From positions 104,063-168,062 of the forward strand of contig CAJBNH010000072.1 of assembly GCA_903955385.1 (NCBI GenBank): 64,000 bases of DNA, written 5' to 3'. Origin of the DNA: an uncultured Myxococcales bacterium. GTDB taxonomy: Bacteria; Myxococcota_A; UBA9042. Below are positions 30,948 through 41,322 of the stretch, piece by piece. Each line of letters starts with the position of its first letter. Position 1 is the stretch's first letter. A program made the translations under genes and the position numbers. The notes beneath the pieces were generated by a model that had not been told where the DNA came from, searched no databases, and saw nothing but the letters and a program-made list of their open reading frames with translations.

Positions 30948-32885
30948 ATGTACCTCGAGTATCGCGACGTGACCGGCAATCTCGTGCAGTTGCCGCTGCG
31001 GCCCGACATCGAGCCGATCACCATCGGGCGCAACCCCGGGTCAAGCGTCTACTCCAAGGAAAGTACCGTCTCTCGCAACCACGGCCGCATCGGCTGGGAC
31101 GAAGAAGGCTACTACATCAAGGACTTGGGATCGTCGAACGGCACCTTCATCAACGGCGAGCGAACCCGCCGGGCGGTCATCCGCGAGGGCGACGTCGTCC
31201 GCTGCGGCGAGGTGCTGGAGATCCACGCCAAGCCAGGCGAGATCGGCGATTCCCGTAGCGCGAGCGAGGAACGGCCACGGCCTCCGGCTCAGAAAGCCAT
31301 GCCGACCAGCGGGTTGCGCCCTGACGACAGCGTTCGGCTCGCCGCTGCGGTGGCGGCGCGGCAGGCTCCGCAGTCCGCCTCGACCTCCGGGTCGTCGCCC
31401 GCGATCGTGTCGGCGCCGCCTCCGGTTCAAGCGGCCGGCGTTTCGACTGCCCGCCGCGCTCCCCCGGTGCCTGCAGAGCTGGTCGGCGGCGACTCGCGGC
31501 CCGCAGCGCCTCGGTCGACCGTGCAGACCGGCCAGCGCGACGCCGTCGTTCCCGCCCGCAATCCGACCGGACAAGGTGCTCCAGTCGCCGACGCCGCGGA
31601 GATGACCGAGCTGCGTCGCAAGGTCCGGGCGTTGGAACAGGCGCTGGTCGACGCCGAGGCCCGGGCGACTCGTGCAGAGAAGGAAGCCAAGGAGAGCGAA
31701 CCGCGAGCGATGCGCTATGCGGTTGAACTTGAAGGTATTTCCGACAAGTACGTCAAGCTGAAAGAGCAGAATCAGGTCATCACCCGGTCGCTGGAAGAGA
31801 CCCGCCGGGAGCTGCGGCAGCGCGAGGACGACGCCTTCGAGGCTGAGCGTCGCGTGACCGAGCTGGAGCAGCAGATTGGGTCAGCGCGCGAGAAGGCGAC
31901 CGAGGCCACCGAGCAGTTGAGCGGTCTGAAGGTGCGTCTGACGCAAAAAGATAGGCAGATCGAAGAGTTGCAACGGCAGCTGGACCTGCTGGAGTACGAA
32001 CTGCGGGCGGCACGTGACGAGAACGAGTCGCTGCAGACCTCGTTCAACCGCGAAGGCGGCGACGTCGACCGGTTGGAGCGCAAGATCAACCTGCTGCAAG
32101 AAGTGATTCAGGAAAAGGAATCGCTGATCGAGCAGCTGCGGATCGACCTGCGCGACAAGGACATCGAGATCCGTCAGGTCCGCATGGGCGTCGGCATCAG
32201 CGACCTCGAACACGAGAAGCGCCGCCTGCTCGAGGACTACCACGCCGCCACCCGTCGCGTGGACGAGCTGAACGACCGCTTGTTGCAGCAGAGCCGCCAG
32301 ATCGACGGCCTGCGGGCAGAGGTCGAGGCCAGCCGCGAGGCGACCGAGCGCAAGCCTGCGCCGTTGGTCGACGTGAGCGAGCACCCGGACTTCAAGGCCA
32401 AGGTCAGAGAGACGGAGCGCCTGCGCGAAGAGCTGAGCACGCTGCAGCGCGACCTGGCGAAGTCCGAGCTGAAGCTGGAAGCCGTTCAGGCGGACAGCAG
32501 CCACGGCAAGAAGCTGGAAGCTGAGCTGGCGTTGCATCTGAAGAAGATCGAGTCGTTGGAGGCGCAGCTGCGCGAGTCCGAGGACCAACTGAAGGTGCTG
32601 GCGACGACAGAGGTCAAGGCCAGCGTGTCGCCGCAGACGGTCGAGGCTTTCGAAGCGCTGGTCGACGCCGTGGCGGCATCGAAGTCGAACGCGATTCTGG
32701 TGCGCCGGTACGCCCAGCAGCTCGAGAAGTCGGGCGTGGGGCAGAAGTCCGAGACCGGTGAGGCGATCGACATGATGAACGACATCGCGATCGTGCTGGC
32801 GCAGGACCTGATCGAGCAGGAGCGCATGGTCGTCGGTCTCAGGCACGACCTGGGCGCTGATGGTCCTGGCGACGTTATCCCGTGA
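30948..32885 (+). CDS. FHA-domain protein with long coiled coil
   Basis: ATG 30948 has GGAGG nine bases upstream; 645 residues. An FHA domain at about residues 22-90 has the phosphothreonine-binding signature: ITIGRNPGSS, then VSRNHGRI (the SxxH box) and DLGSSNGTFINGE. A low-complexity Ala/Pro/Ser region (about 95-215) follows. From about residue 220 to 560 there is nearly unbroken heptad-like Glu/Lys/Arg/Leu sequence, a long coiled coil, then a short helical tail. No membrane segment or kinase domain is present. FHA proteins read Thr phosphorylation by Ser/Thr kinases; the coiled coil would make this a dimeric scaffold. It leads an apparent operon with the Ycf46-like ATPase. Confidence 0.85.
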   Translation: MYLEYRDVTGNLVQLPLRPDIEPITIGRNPGSSVYSKESTVSRNHGRIGWDEEGYYIKDLGSSNGTFINGERTRRAVIREGDVVRCGEVLEIHAKPGEIGDSRSASEERPRPPAQKAMPTSGLRPDDSVRLAAAVAARQAPQSASTSGSSPAIVSAPPPVQAAGVSTARRAPPVPAELVGGDSRPAAPRSTVQTGQRDAVVPARNPTGQGAPVADAAEMTELRRKVRALEQALVDAEARATRAEKEAKESEPRAMRYAVELEGISDKYVKLKEQNQVITRSLEETRRELRQREDDAFEAERRVTELEQQIGSAREKATEATEQLSGLKVRLTQKDRQIEELQRQLDLLEYELRAARDENESLQTSFNREGGDVDRLERKINLLQEVIQEKESLIEQLRIDLRDKDIEIRQVRMGVGISDLEHEKRRLLEDYHAATRRVDELNDRLLQQSRQIDGLRAEVEASREATERKPAPLVDVSEHPDFKAKVRETERLREELSTLQRDLAKSELKLEAVQADSSHGKKLEAELALHLKKIESLEAQLRESEDQLKVLATTEVKASVSPQTVEAFEALVDAVAASKSNAILVRRYAQQLEKSGVGQKSETGEAIDMMNDIAIVLAQDLIEQERMVVGLRHDLGADGPGDVIP

Positions 32886-32961
32886 CGTGGAACTGAACGG
32901 CGGTACGGACGGGCCGAACGCGCCCGACCGAGTCGCCATCGTGCCGCAGGAGAAGCCGGTC

Positions 32962-34623
<1,662 letters not shown>

Positions 34624-34638
34624 CGCGAGGAGCCCTGC

Positions 34639-35049
34639 ATGTCGCACTTCACGACAGTCCAGACCAAGATCCAGAACCTGATGCGCCTGGAGCTCGTGCT
34701 GAAAGAGCTGGGGTTCGCCTATACGCGCGCCCAAGCCGAGCAGCTGGTGCACGTCAAGGGCTATCTGGGGCAGAAGACGCAGGCACAGATGGTCATCCAC
34801 GCGTCGAAGACGTACGACATCGGTGTCAACGTCAACGCGGAGACCGGTCTGGTCACGTTCGTGGCCGACTGGGAATTCGTCGAGATGACGGCCGGTTTCA
34901 ATCAAGACGAGTTCACGCGTCGCATCAACCAGCGCTACGCCTACCACACCGTCAAGGAAGAGGTGCAGAAGCGCGGGTACACGCTCGAGGAAGAGAAGGT
35001 GGACGAAGAGAACCACATCCACCTGAAGGTGGCCTCTTGGAGCGAGTAG
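34639..35049 (+). CDS. DUF1257 (Ycf35) family protein
   Basis: 136 residues, starting SHFTTVQTKIQNL; the family typically opens with SHFS.i.T.i.d, and it continues with the charged mixed alpha/beta domain of DUF1257. The family includes plastid Ycf35 and cyanobacterial proteins of unknown function. AGGAG at 34628-34632 precedes the ATG. Together with the Ycf46-like ATPase and DUF2997 it forms a set found together in cyanobacteria, so a shared, non-photosynthetic function is implied. There are no Cys residues and no catalytic motif. Confidence 0.85.
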   Translation: MSHFTTVQTKIQNLMRLELVLKELGFAYTRAQAEQLVHVKGYLGQKTQAQMVIHASKTYDIGVNVNAETGLVTFVADWEFVEMTAGFNQDEFTRRINQRYAYHTVKEEVQKRGYTLEEEKVDEENHIHLKVASWSE

Positions 35050-35058
35050 GAGGCAAGA

Positions 35059-35271
35059 ATGGCCACGCGTCGTGAGATCGAATTCACCATCGATGACAAC
35101 GGGGAAGTCTCGATCAAGGTGGTGGGCCTCAAGGGGCCGGAGTGCGAGCGTCTGACCCGCGAGATCGAGCTGGCGCTGGGCGTCGTGTCGACCCGCCAGC
35201 ACACCAGCGAGTACTATCAGGAGTCGGTGGTGACCGAGAAGGTTGCGACTGGCGACGGCAGCGAAGGCTAG
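35059..35271 (+). CDS. DUF2997 family small protein
   Basis: 70 residues, starting ATRREIEFTIDDNGEVSIKVVGLKGPECERLT. The short beta-beta-alpha look, with E-F-T-I-D-D-x-G-x-V then G-x-x-C, matches DUF2997, a small family usually encoded next to DUF1257. A single conserved-type Cys lies near residue 33. The gene starts nine bases after the DUF1257 stop (AGGAGG site at 35047-35052) and ends three bases before the next start. It is probably a partner subunit for the Ycf46/DUF1257 proteins. Confidence 0.8.
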   Translation: MATRREIEFTIDDNGEVSIKVVGLKGPECERLTREIELALGVVSTRQHTSEYYQESVVTEKVATGDGSEG

Positions 35272-35274
35272 GCG

Positions 35275-36003
35275 ATGGACGAGGCGTGCGGCCGAGACCT
35301 GCTGCAAGTGCCGATGGCGTGGCCGCTTTCTGGCCGGATTGTCGGGCGGCAGCGGTTCTCGACCCGGCGCCTGCCTCTGCACGACCAGCTGAGCCGCATC
35401 GACGCCTTCGCCGTATTCGTCCCCCACGACTTTCGCGCCGACCGGCTGAGCGAGACGGTACAAGGGCGCTCCAAGTTCGAAGAGACGTACGCTCGCCCGA
35501 TTCGCCCCAAGACTGACAACGAGTTGCCCGGCGACGTCTTGGAAGCCATCCAGCACGAGCACATGCCGCAGTACACCCTGCGCAACATCGGTCGCTACGA
35601 GATGGCGGTGGACTTGCAGGACCCGCTGCCGTTTCGGCGTGAGGCGGGTCTGGGCGGCAGCTTCGGTGTCGAGCTGGACGAGGTCCGCAACGCCCACATC
35701 CCGGAGCCCCAGCTGGCCGAGATCTGGTCGGTGGCGTATGTGCGCCGTCTGCGCGAGAGCACGCGCCGGTTGGTGTTGGAAGACCCTTGGGAATACCGCT
35801 TTGGTCAAGAGGCGACGTCGGTGTTCGATGGTCCGCGCCAGAAGTTCATCGTCGACGGCACCCACCCCGACGACCTGCCTGGTGCCGACTGGGCGCCGAC
35901 ACCGATTCCCATGCCGGCGCAGTGGCTGTCACCGCCTCCGGGTGAAGCGCCGATGGAGCGCCCGACCAATCTGGTCGAGGAAGTCGCCAAGCTGAACAAG
36001 TAG
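35275..36003 (+). CDS. Unknown protein in the Ycf46-DUF1257-DUF2997 operon
   Basis: 242 residues from ATG 35275, three bases after DUF2997. I do not recognise the family. It is a soluble-looking protein rich in Arg, Pro, Asp and aromatics, without signal peptide, membrane segment or Cys cluster (one Cys near the start). It has a Pro-rich C-terminal third (TPIPMPAQWLSPPPGEAP). ATG 35311 is an alternative start. Tight spacing implies translation coupled to DUF2997 and a role with that set. ppk1 follows 34 bases later and may be in the same transcript. Confidence 0.6.
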   Translation: MDEACGRDLLQVPMAWPLSGRIVGRQRFSTRRLPLHDQLSRIDAFAVFVPHDFRADRLSETVQGRSKFEETYARPIRPKTDNELPGDVLEAIQHEHMPQYTLRNIGRYEMAVDLQDPLPFRREAGLGGSFGVELDEVRNAHIPEPQLAEIWSVAYVRRLRESTRRLVLEDPWEYRFGQEATSVFDGPRQKFIVDGTHPDDLPGADWAPTPIPMPAQWLSPPPGEAPMERPTNLVEEVAKLNK

Positions 36004-36037
36004 CGCGACGAAAGTCTGCTTCGCTGCAAGGAATTCG

Positions 36038-38092
36038 ATGGCCCGTTCTGCGCCGTTGCTCGCGCCCGGCACCTACCTGAACCGCGAGTCCGCCCTGATC
36101 GCGTTTCAGCATCGGGTGTTGGCGCTGGCTCGTGACCCCTCGGTGCCGCTGCTGGAGCGCTTGCGGTTTCTGACCATCAGCAGCTCCAATCTCGACGAAT
36201 TTTTCGAGGTTCGCGTCGCCCGACTGCGCCAGCGGGTCGCCTTCGGGCTGAAGGCACCGGGTCCGGACGGTCTGACGGCGGCCGAGAGTCTGGCGCGGAC
36301 GATGACGGAGGCCCACACGCTGGTCGCCGAACAACACCGCGTGCTTGTGCAGGAATTGCTGCCCGCGCTAGAGGTCGCCGGCGTACGGCTGCTGTCGCCC
36401 GCCCGCTGGACGACGCAACAGCAGGATGAGGTGCGCGCACTGTTCCGGTCGCTGGTGTTGCCGCTCTTGTCGCCAACCAGTGTAGACGCCGCAGGGACCT
36501 TTCCGCACGTGCAGAACAAGCATCTGGCGGTCTTGGTGTTGCTGCGGGAATCCGATCCGCGCACCGGCTCGCAGGGGCTTGCCGTCGTGCAGGTCCCGCG
36601 GTCGTTGCCTCGTGTGATGGCGCTGCCGTCGGATGCTTGCGCGTTCGTCTTGCTGTCCGACGTGGTCGTGGCGTGCATCGGTGAGGTCTTCCCCGGCCGG
36701 CACATCAAGGCTTGCGCGCCCTTCCGCGTCACCCGAGACAGCGAACTCTGGCTGATCGAGGAAGAGGCCGAGGACCTCCTGGAGGCACTGCAAGGCGAGC
36801 TGCACCACCGCAACGATGGCGACGCGGTGCGGCTGGAGGTTCCCGCAGACAGTCCCGAGGCCATCGAGCCGCTGCTGTTGGGGCAATTCGGCTTGGTGCA
36901 GGCGGACCTGTACCGCGTTCCAGGCCCCGTGAATCTGCATCGACTGGCCGCCCTGTGCGACCTTGCGGAACGGCCAGACCTGCGTCACCCGCCCCATGTT
37001 CCCCGCGCCGACCAAGGCAGACTGGACACGGCCGACGTCGATGTGTTCGAGACACTGCGGCGCGGCGACGTCCTGCTGCACCATCCGTACGATTCTGCGG
37101 GCATCGTGCTCGACTTCTTGCGCCGCGCCGTGGCTGACCCGCAGGTACGCGCAATCCACCAGACGCTGTACCGCACGGGGGCGACCTCACCCTACGTCGA
37201 CGCGCTGTGCCAGGCGGCGCGGGCGGGCAAGGAGGTGACCGCGGTCGTCGAGCTGCGTGCCCGCTTTGACGAAGAGGCCAACATCGACCTGGCGCAGCGT
37301 ATGCACGATGCGGGCGTGCACGTGATCCACGGGGTCGTCGGCCACAAGGTCCACGCCAAGCTGTTGCTGGTCGCGCGGCAGGAGGGCGCGGAGCTGCGGC
37401 GGTATCTGCACCTGGGAACCGGCAACTACCACCCGCAGAACTCCAGACAGTACACGGACTTGGGCTTGCTGACGGCCGACCCGGCGCTGACTCGCGACGC
37501 GCACCACCTGCTGCAGCAGCTGACCGGTCTGGGCGCCCCGCGAGAGCTGAAGCGCCTTCTGCAGGCGCCGCTTGGTCTGCAGGACCAGATGATCACGCGC
37601 ATCGATGCTCAGGCGCAGCGGGCGCGCAAGGGAAAGCCGGCGCAGATCCGCGCCAAGATGAACGCGTTGACGGACCCGAAGGTCATCGCGGCACTGTATC
37701 GGGCGTCGCAAGCGGGCGTGGATGTGGAGCTGGTCGTGCGCGGCATTTGCTGCTTGCGGCCGGGCGTGCCCGGGCTGTCCGAGCGGATTCGCGTGCGCTC
37801 GCTGGTGGGCCGCTTTCTGGAGCACGCGCGGGTCTATGTCTTTGGCCCCGACGACGACCGTCAGGTGTGGGCGGGCAGCGCCGACTGGATGGAGCGCAAC
37901 TTCACCCGCCGCGTCGAGGTCTGCTTTCCCTTGCACGACCCCCACTTGGCCGACCGGGCGGTGCGCGAGTGTCTCACCTTGCCGTGGCAGGACGACACGC
38001 AGGCGTGGGACATGCAGCCCGACGGGGCCTATCTCCGTTCGCGAACGGGGAAATTTTCCGTGCAGGCGTTTCTGGCAACGGCGGGCGAGTAG
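36038..38092 (+). CDS. ppk: Polyphosphate kinase 1
   Basis: Reversibly transfers the terminal phosphate of ATP to polyphosphate chains. 684 residues, normal for PPK1. The N-terminal domain opens YLNRESALIAFQHRVLALA and has ISSSNLDEFFEVR. The two conserved catalytic histidines are His439 in V-H-K-V-H-A-K (E. coli His435, the phosphohistidine) and His596 in E-H-A-R-V (E. coli His592). LGTGNYHPQNSRQYTD and AGSADWMERNFTRRVEV are further family signatures. It converges with ppx: the stop codons are only three bases apart, an arrangement that could produce overlapping transcripts. Confidence 0.97.
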   Translation: MARSAPLLAPGTYLNRESALIAFQHRVLALARDPSVPLLERLRFLTISSSNLDEFFEVRVARLRQRVAFGLKAPGPDGLTAAESLARTMTEAHTLVAEQHRVLVQELLPALEVAGVRLLSPARWTTQQQDEVRALFRSLVLPLLSPTSVDAAGTFPHVQNKHLAVLVLLRESDPRTGSQGLAVVQVPRSLPRVMALPSDACAFVLLSDVVVACIGEVFPGRHIKACAPFRVTRDSELWLIEEEAEDLLEALQGELHHRNDGDAVRLEVPADSPEAIEPLLLGQFGLVQADLYRVPGPVNLHRLAALCDLAERPDLRHPPHVPRADQGRLDTADVDVFETLRRGDVLLHHPYDSAGIVLDFLRRAVADPQVRAIHQTLYRTGATSPYVDALCQAARAGKEVTAVVELRARFDEEANIDLAQRMHDAGVHVIHGVVGHKVHAKLLLVARQEGAELRRYLHLGTGNYHPQNSRQYTDLGLLTADPALTRDAHHLLQQLTGLGAPRELKRLLQAPLGLQDQMITRIDAQAQRARKGKPAQIRAKMNALTDPKVIAALYRASQAGVDVELVVRGICCLRPGVPGLSERIRVRSLVGRFLEHARVYVFGPDDDRQVWAGSADWMERNFTRRVEVCFPLHDPHLADRAVRECLTLPWQDDTQAWDMQPDGAYLRSRTGKFSVQAFLATAGE

Positions 38093-38095
38093 GAG

Positions 38096-39700
38096 TTACC
38101 CGGCGGCAGGTCGGGTGCGCGACCGGGTGACTTCGAGCGCGATGCCCGCGTCCTTCAGATCCAGCGCCTCTTGCGCCAGATCCGCGGCTGTCAGCGGTTG
38201 GTCCGCCAACCAGTCGGCCGGGAACGATAGCACCACTTTGTCGCCTACGGCCTCGATCCCGAACGGCGGCAGGGGCTTGTGGCTGCGGGCGCGGTTCAGC
38301 AGCACCGCCAGTCGCAGCAGCACGGCCATGCGGATCACGGTCTCGCCCGGCTTGGCCGCTTCCTTGCCGAGAGCCAGCTTGCGACGGTGCATGCGGATCA
38401 AGCTGGCCACAAGCTCTTGGTCATCGCGTGAGAAGCCCGGCATGTCGGCATTGGCGACCAGATACGCGCCGTGGCGGTGGTAGCCCGAGAACGCCACCAT
38501 CAGGCCGATTTCGTGCAGCCGTGCCGCCCACGTCAGCGCCTGCCGTGCGGCCACGTCGTCGATCTTCCAGGAATCCGCGACCTTCCTTTGCAGCACGCGA
38601 ACCGTCCGCTCGACGCGCGCAGCCTGCTCTGCGTCGACGTGGTACCGCTCTGCCAGCCGCGAGACCGTGCGGTCGCGGACGTCGTCGTGGCGAATACGCC
38701 CCAGCAGGTCGTGCAGCACGCCTTCGCGCAGTGCGCCGGACGCCGCCTCCATCTGCTCGATGCCGAACGCGTCGAACACGGCCGTCAGGATGGCGACACC
38801 GGCAGGCAGGACCTCGGCTCGATCAGCACGTAAATCAGGCAGTTGGATGTGCTTGATGTGGCCGAACGCCAGCAATTCCTTCTTCAGCCGCTCCAGACCA
38901 TCGCGGGTGATGCCGCCTCGGTGGCCCTCCAGCGCCCGCAGGATCGCTTGCGTGGCCCCAATCGTCCCTGAGCCGCCCGCGCACGCATCCCACCCAAGCG
39001 TCGTGTAGCCGCGGCGCAGGGGCTCCAGCTGCCGACTGGCCGCCAACTCTGCGTGCTTGAAGCCGTCCTTGCGGATCTCTCCCTTGGGAAAGTGGCGCAT
39101 CCAGGTCACGCAGCCCATGTCCAAGCTGTCGGCCAGCAGCGGCTCGAAGCGCTCGCCCAGAATGCACTCGGTACTGGCGCCGCCGATGTCGATCACCAGA
39201 CGCCGCCCCGGCACGCTGGCCACGCTGTGGGTCAGGCCCAAATAGATCAGCCGGGCCTCCTCGCGTCCGGACACGATCTCGATGGGGTGCCCCAGGGCGT
39301 TGCGGGCCTTGGCCAGGAAGTCCGCAGAGTTGGTCGCCCTTCGCAACGTGCTCGTTCCAACCGCACGCACCCCCCGTCGCGGCATCTCGCGCACCAACTG
39401 ACCAAATCGCTCCAGACAGGCAAGCGCCCTCGCCTCGCTGTCGCCGTGCAACCGATCGTGGTCGTCCAGCCCTGCGGCAAGTCGCACCGTATCGCGCATC
39501 TTGTCGATGACGAGCAGTCCGCCCTGAACAACCCGCGCGGTCACGAGGTGGAAGCTGTTCGACCCGAGATCGATGGCGGCGATGATTTCCGGTGGCTCAA
39601 GCGACTCGGCAAGCCCTTCGATCGGCAGCAGCGGCGCGGACAAATTCGCCAGACCACGGGGGCGGCGGCGGGCGCTGGGCGGGTCGGTGCGGGGGGGCAT
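38096..39700 (-). CDS. ppx: Exopolyphosphatase / pppGpp phosphohydrolase (Ppx/GppA family)
   Basis: 534 residues. After a 37-residue N-terminal extension comes the sugar-kinase/Hsp70-fold Ppx/GppA domain: AAIDLGSNSFHLV (phosphate loop 1), VSGREEARLIYLG, then DIGGASTECI (loop 2) and AGGSGTIGATQAI near 265. The C-terminal third resembles the HD-like helical domain of long Ppx proteins (TWAARLHEIGLMVAFSGYHRHGAYLV). It hydrolyses polyphosphate from chain ends, or pppGpp; the two functions cannot be separated by sequence reading. It sits tail-to-tail with ppk, so synthesis and breakdown of polyphosphate are encoded together. Confidence 0.93.
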   Translation of the reverse strand: MPPRTDPPSARRRPRGLANLSAPLLPIEGLAESLEPPEIIAAIDLGSNSFHLVTARVVQGGLLVIDKMRDTVRLAAGLDDHDRLHGDSEARALACLERFGQLVREMPRRGVRAVGTSTLRRATNSADFLAKARNALGHPIEIVSGREEARLIYLGLTHSVASVPGRRLVIDIGGASTECILGERFEPLLADSLDMGCVTWMRHFPKGEIRKDGFKHAELAASRQLEPLRRGYTTLGWDACAGGSGTIGATQAILRALEGHRGGITRDGLERLKKELLAFGHIKHIQLPDLRADRAEVLPAGVAILTAVFDAFGIEQMEAASGALREGVLHDLLGRIRHDDVRDRTVSRLAERYHVDAEQAARVERTVRVLQRKVADSWKIDDVAARQALTWAARLHEIGLMVAFSGYHRHGAYLVANADMPGFSRDDQELVASLIRMHRRKLALGKEAAKPGETVIRMAVLLRLAVLLNRARSHKPLPPFGIEAVGDKVVLSFPADWLADQPLTAADLAQEALDLKDAGIALEVTRSRTRPAAG

Positions 39701-39857
39701 GGGCTGCTCTCACGACGAAGGGGTCAAGGGCGCGCCCGCTGCGGCCGTTTTCTCGCGCACTGGCCGTCCCGGTGCGAGGATCGCGATGCTACACGGTTGC
39801 AGCGCGGTCGAGAACGCGCCGACCACAGCGCTGGCATGGAAAAGGCAGGGGTTCATC

Positions 39858-40652
39858 GTGGCGATCTGGGCGATCGGTGACGTGCAGGGGTGTGCAGACG
39901 AGCTCGAGCGCTTGCTCGACCGGATCCGCTTCGACCCGGCCGCAGACCAGGTGTGGTTTGTGGGCGACCTGGTCAACCGCGGACCGCGATCCTTGGAAGT
40001 GCTCAGGCGGATCAAGGCGTTGGGAGACGCCGCGCGCACCGTGCTGGGCAACCACGATCTGCACCTGTTGTCCGCGGCATACGGGCTGGTGCCCCTGAAG
40101 CCGGGCGACACGCTGGACGAGGTCCTTGCGGCACCCGACCGCGACGAGCTGCTCGACTGGCTGGTGCAGCGTCCGCTGCTGCACCGCGACGGCGACCGGC
40201 TGCTGGTGCACGCCGGGCTGCTGCCGCAGTGGACCGTGACGGTGGCGGAAACCCGCGCGCGTGCGGCGGAGGCTTGGCTGCAGGGCCCGCGCCGCACCGA
40301 GCTGCTGGCCATTCACAAGCGCAAGGAACCCCTGACGGACGAGGCGTTGCGCGAGGCCGGCGCGACGGTGGCGGCACTGACCCGGCTGCGCGGTTGTACG
40401 GCGCAGGGCGAGGCGATTTCGTCGTTCAGCGGTGCTCCGGACAAGGCTCCGCGCGGCTGCCTGCCCTGGTTCGCGGTGCCAGGTCGCCGCAACCGGGACG
40501 TGACGGTGGTGTTCGGCCACTGGGCCGCCTTGGGACTGCTGATACAGCCCGGACTGGTGGCGGTGGACACCGGGTGCGTGTGGGGGCGAGAGCTGACTGC
40601 CGTGCGCTTGGACGATCTGGCGGTGGTGCAGGTGGTCCGCGACCAGGACTAG
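39858..40652 (+). CDS. apaH: Symmetrical bis(5'-nucleosyl)-tetraphosphatase (ApaH)
   Basis: Splits diadenosine tetraphosphate into two ADP. GTG 39858 with AGGGG at 39847-39851 makes the protein start right before the first metal motif: A-I-G-D-V-Q-G-C, then GDLVNRGP and GNHD, the three metallophosphatase boxes that hold two metal ions, with later HAG and FGHW. The 264 residues are near the E. coli length (280). It starts 157 bases beyond ppx on the opposite strand and converges with sixA. Confidence 0.93.
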   Translation: MAIWAIGDVQGCADELERLLDRIRFDPAADQVWFVGDLVNRGPRSLEVLRRIKALGDAARTVLGNHDLHLLSAAYGLVPLKPGDTLDEVLAAPDRDELLDWLVQRPLLHRDGDRLLVHAGLLPQWTVTVAETRARAAEAWLQGPRRTELLAIHKRKEPLTDEALREAGATVAALTRLRGCTAQGEAISSFSGAPDKAPRGCLPWFAVPGRRNRDVTVVFGHWAALGLLIQPGLVAVDTGCVWGRELTAVRLDDLAVVQVVRDQD

Positions 40653-40677
40653 TCAAGACCCTGTACATCAAGCGAAA

Positions 40678-41175
40678 TCAGGCCGTCCACCCGATCCGGC
40701 GAAGGACCTTGGGTTCGTACAGCGCGACCAAGCGGCCGGTCGGGTCGTCATCGATCGAGATCACGGCAATGCCCGCCTTCTTCAGCGAGGTCAGCCGCTG
40801 CGGGGCACCGACCGCGTGGGCGATCCAGTCGTCGACCTCGGGCGAGTGGCCGATGCACAACACGTCATCGACCTTGAGGGCTCGGCAGGTCTCGAGCCAC
40901 TTTGTGGCGTTGCCTGCAGCCGGGGCGAACTCGGGGCGAATCGCCAAGTCAGCCGTCAGTCCAAACACTTCCGATGCAATTTCAGAAGTTTGCACGGACC
41001 GCCGCAGGGGGCTGGTTGCAATTCTGTCGATGCCGACGCCCATGTCGGCCAGCCCCTGCAGGGCTCGCCGGGTGCGCTGCGCACCTTCGACGGTCAGCGG
41101 ACGGTCGGCGTCTTCAGGGTATTCCGCGTCGTCGCGATCCACTGCGATGCCATGGCGCATGATGTAGACGCGCAT
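40678..41175 (-). CDS. sixA: Phosphohistidine phosphatase SixA
   Basis: 165 residues. It begins with the phosphoglycerate-mutase-type motif M-R-x-x-I-M-R-H-G (Arg7, His8, Gly9); the catalytic His8 is followed by SPLRRSVQTSEIA and GHSPEVDDW, where the second His lies. SixA removes phosphate from histidine phosphotransfer proteins, in E. coli the phosphotransferase protein NPr. ATG 41175 is preceded by GGAGGAG. It is divergent from the CHAD gene; sixA and CHAD genes are often neighbours of ppk, suggesting a link to polyphosphate metabolism. Confidence 0.93.
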   Translation of the reverse strand: MRVYIMRHGIAVDRDDAEYPEDADRPLTVEGAQRTRRALQGLADMGVGIDRIATSPLRRSVQTSEIASEVFGLTADLAIRPEFAPAAGNATKWLETCRALKVDDVLCIGHSPEVDDWIAHAVGAPQRLTSLKKAGIAVISIDDDPTGRLVALYEPKVLRRIGWTA

Positions 41176-41289
41176 GGGTCTCCTCCTGTTGCGGGCGTAC
41201 CCGGCTTGGGGTCGGGCGGCGGAGGTTGGCAGATGCCCGTCCCTCACGCAACCGTTGCCAACCGGGGTCGCACGCCGCCGCGGTTGCCC

Positions 41290-41295
41290 TATACT
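41290..41295 (+). promoter_or_regulatory. Minus-10-like element upstream of the CHAD gene
   Basis: TATACT followed by GTG, 27 bases before the ATG at 41323. It is the same hexamer and context as upstream of rseP (16820). A TTGCCA lies 29 bases upstream, too far for a normal spacer. Confidence 0.3.
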
Positions 41296-41322
41296 GTGAC
41301 CGTTGTCTGCTGAGGAGCCCGC

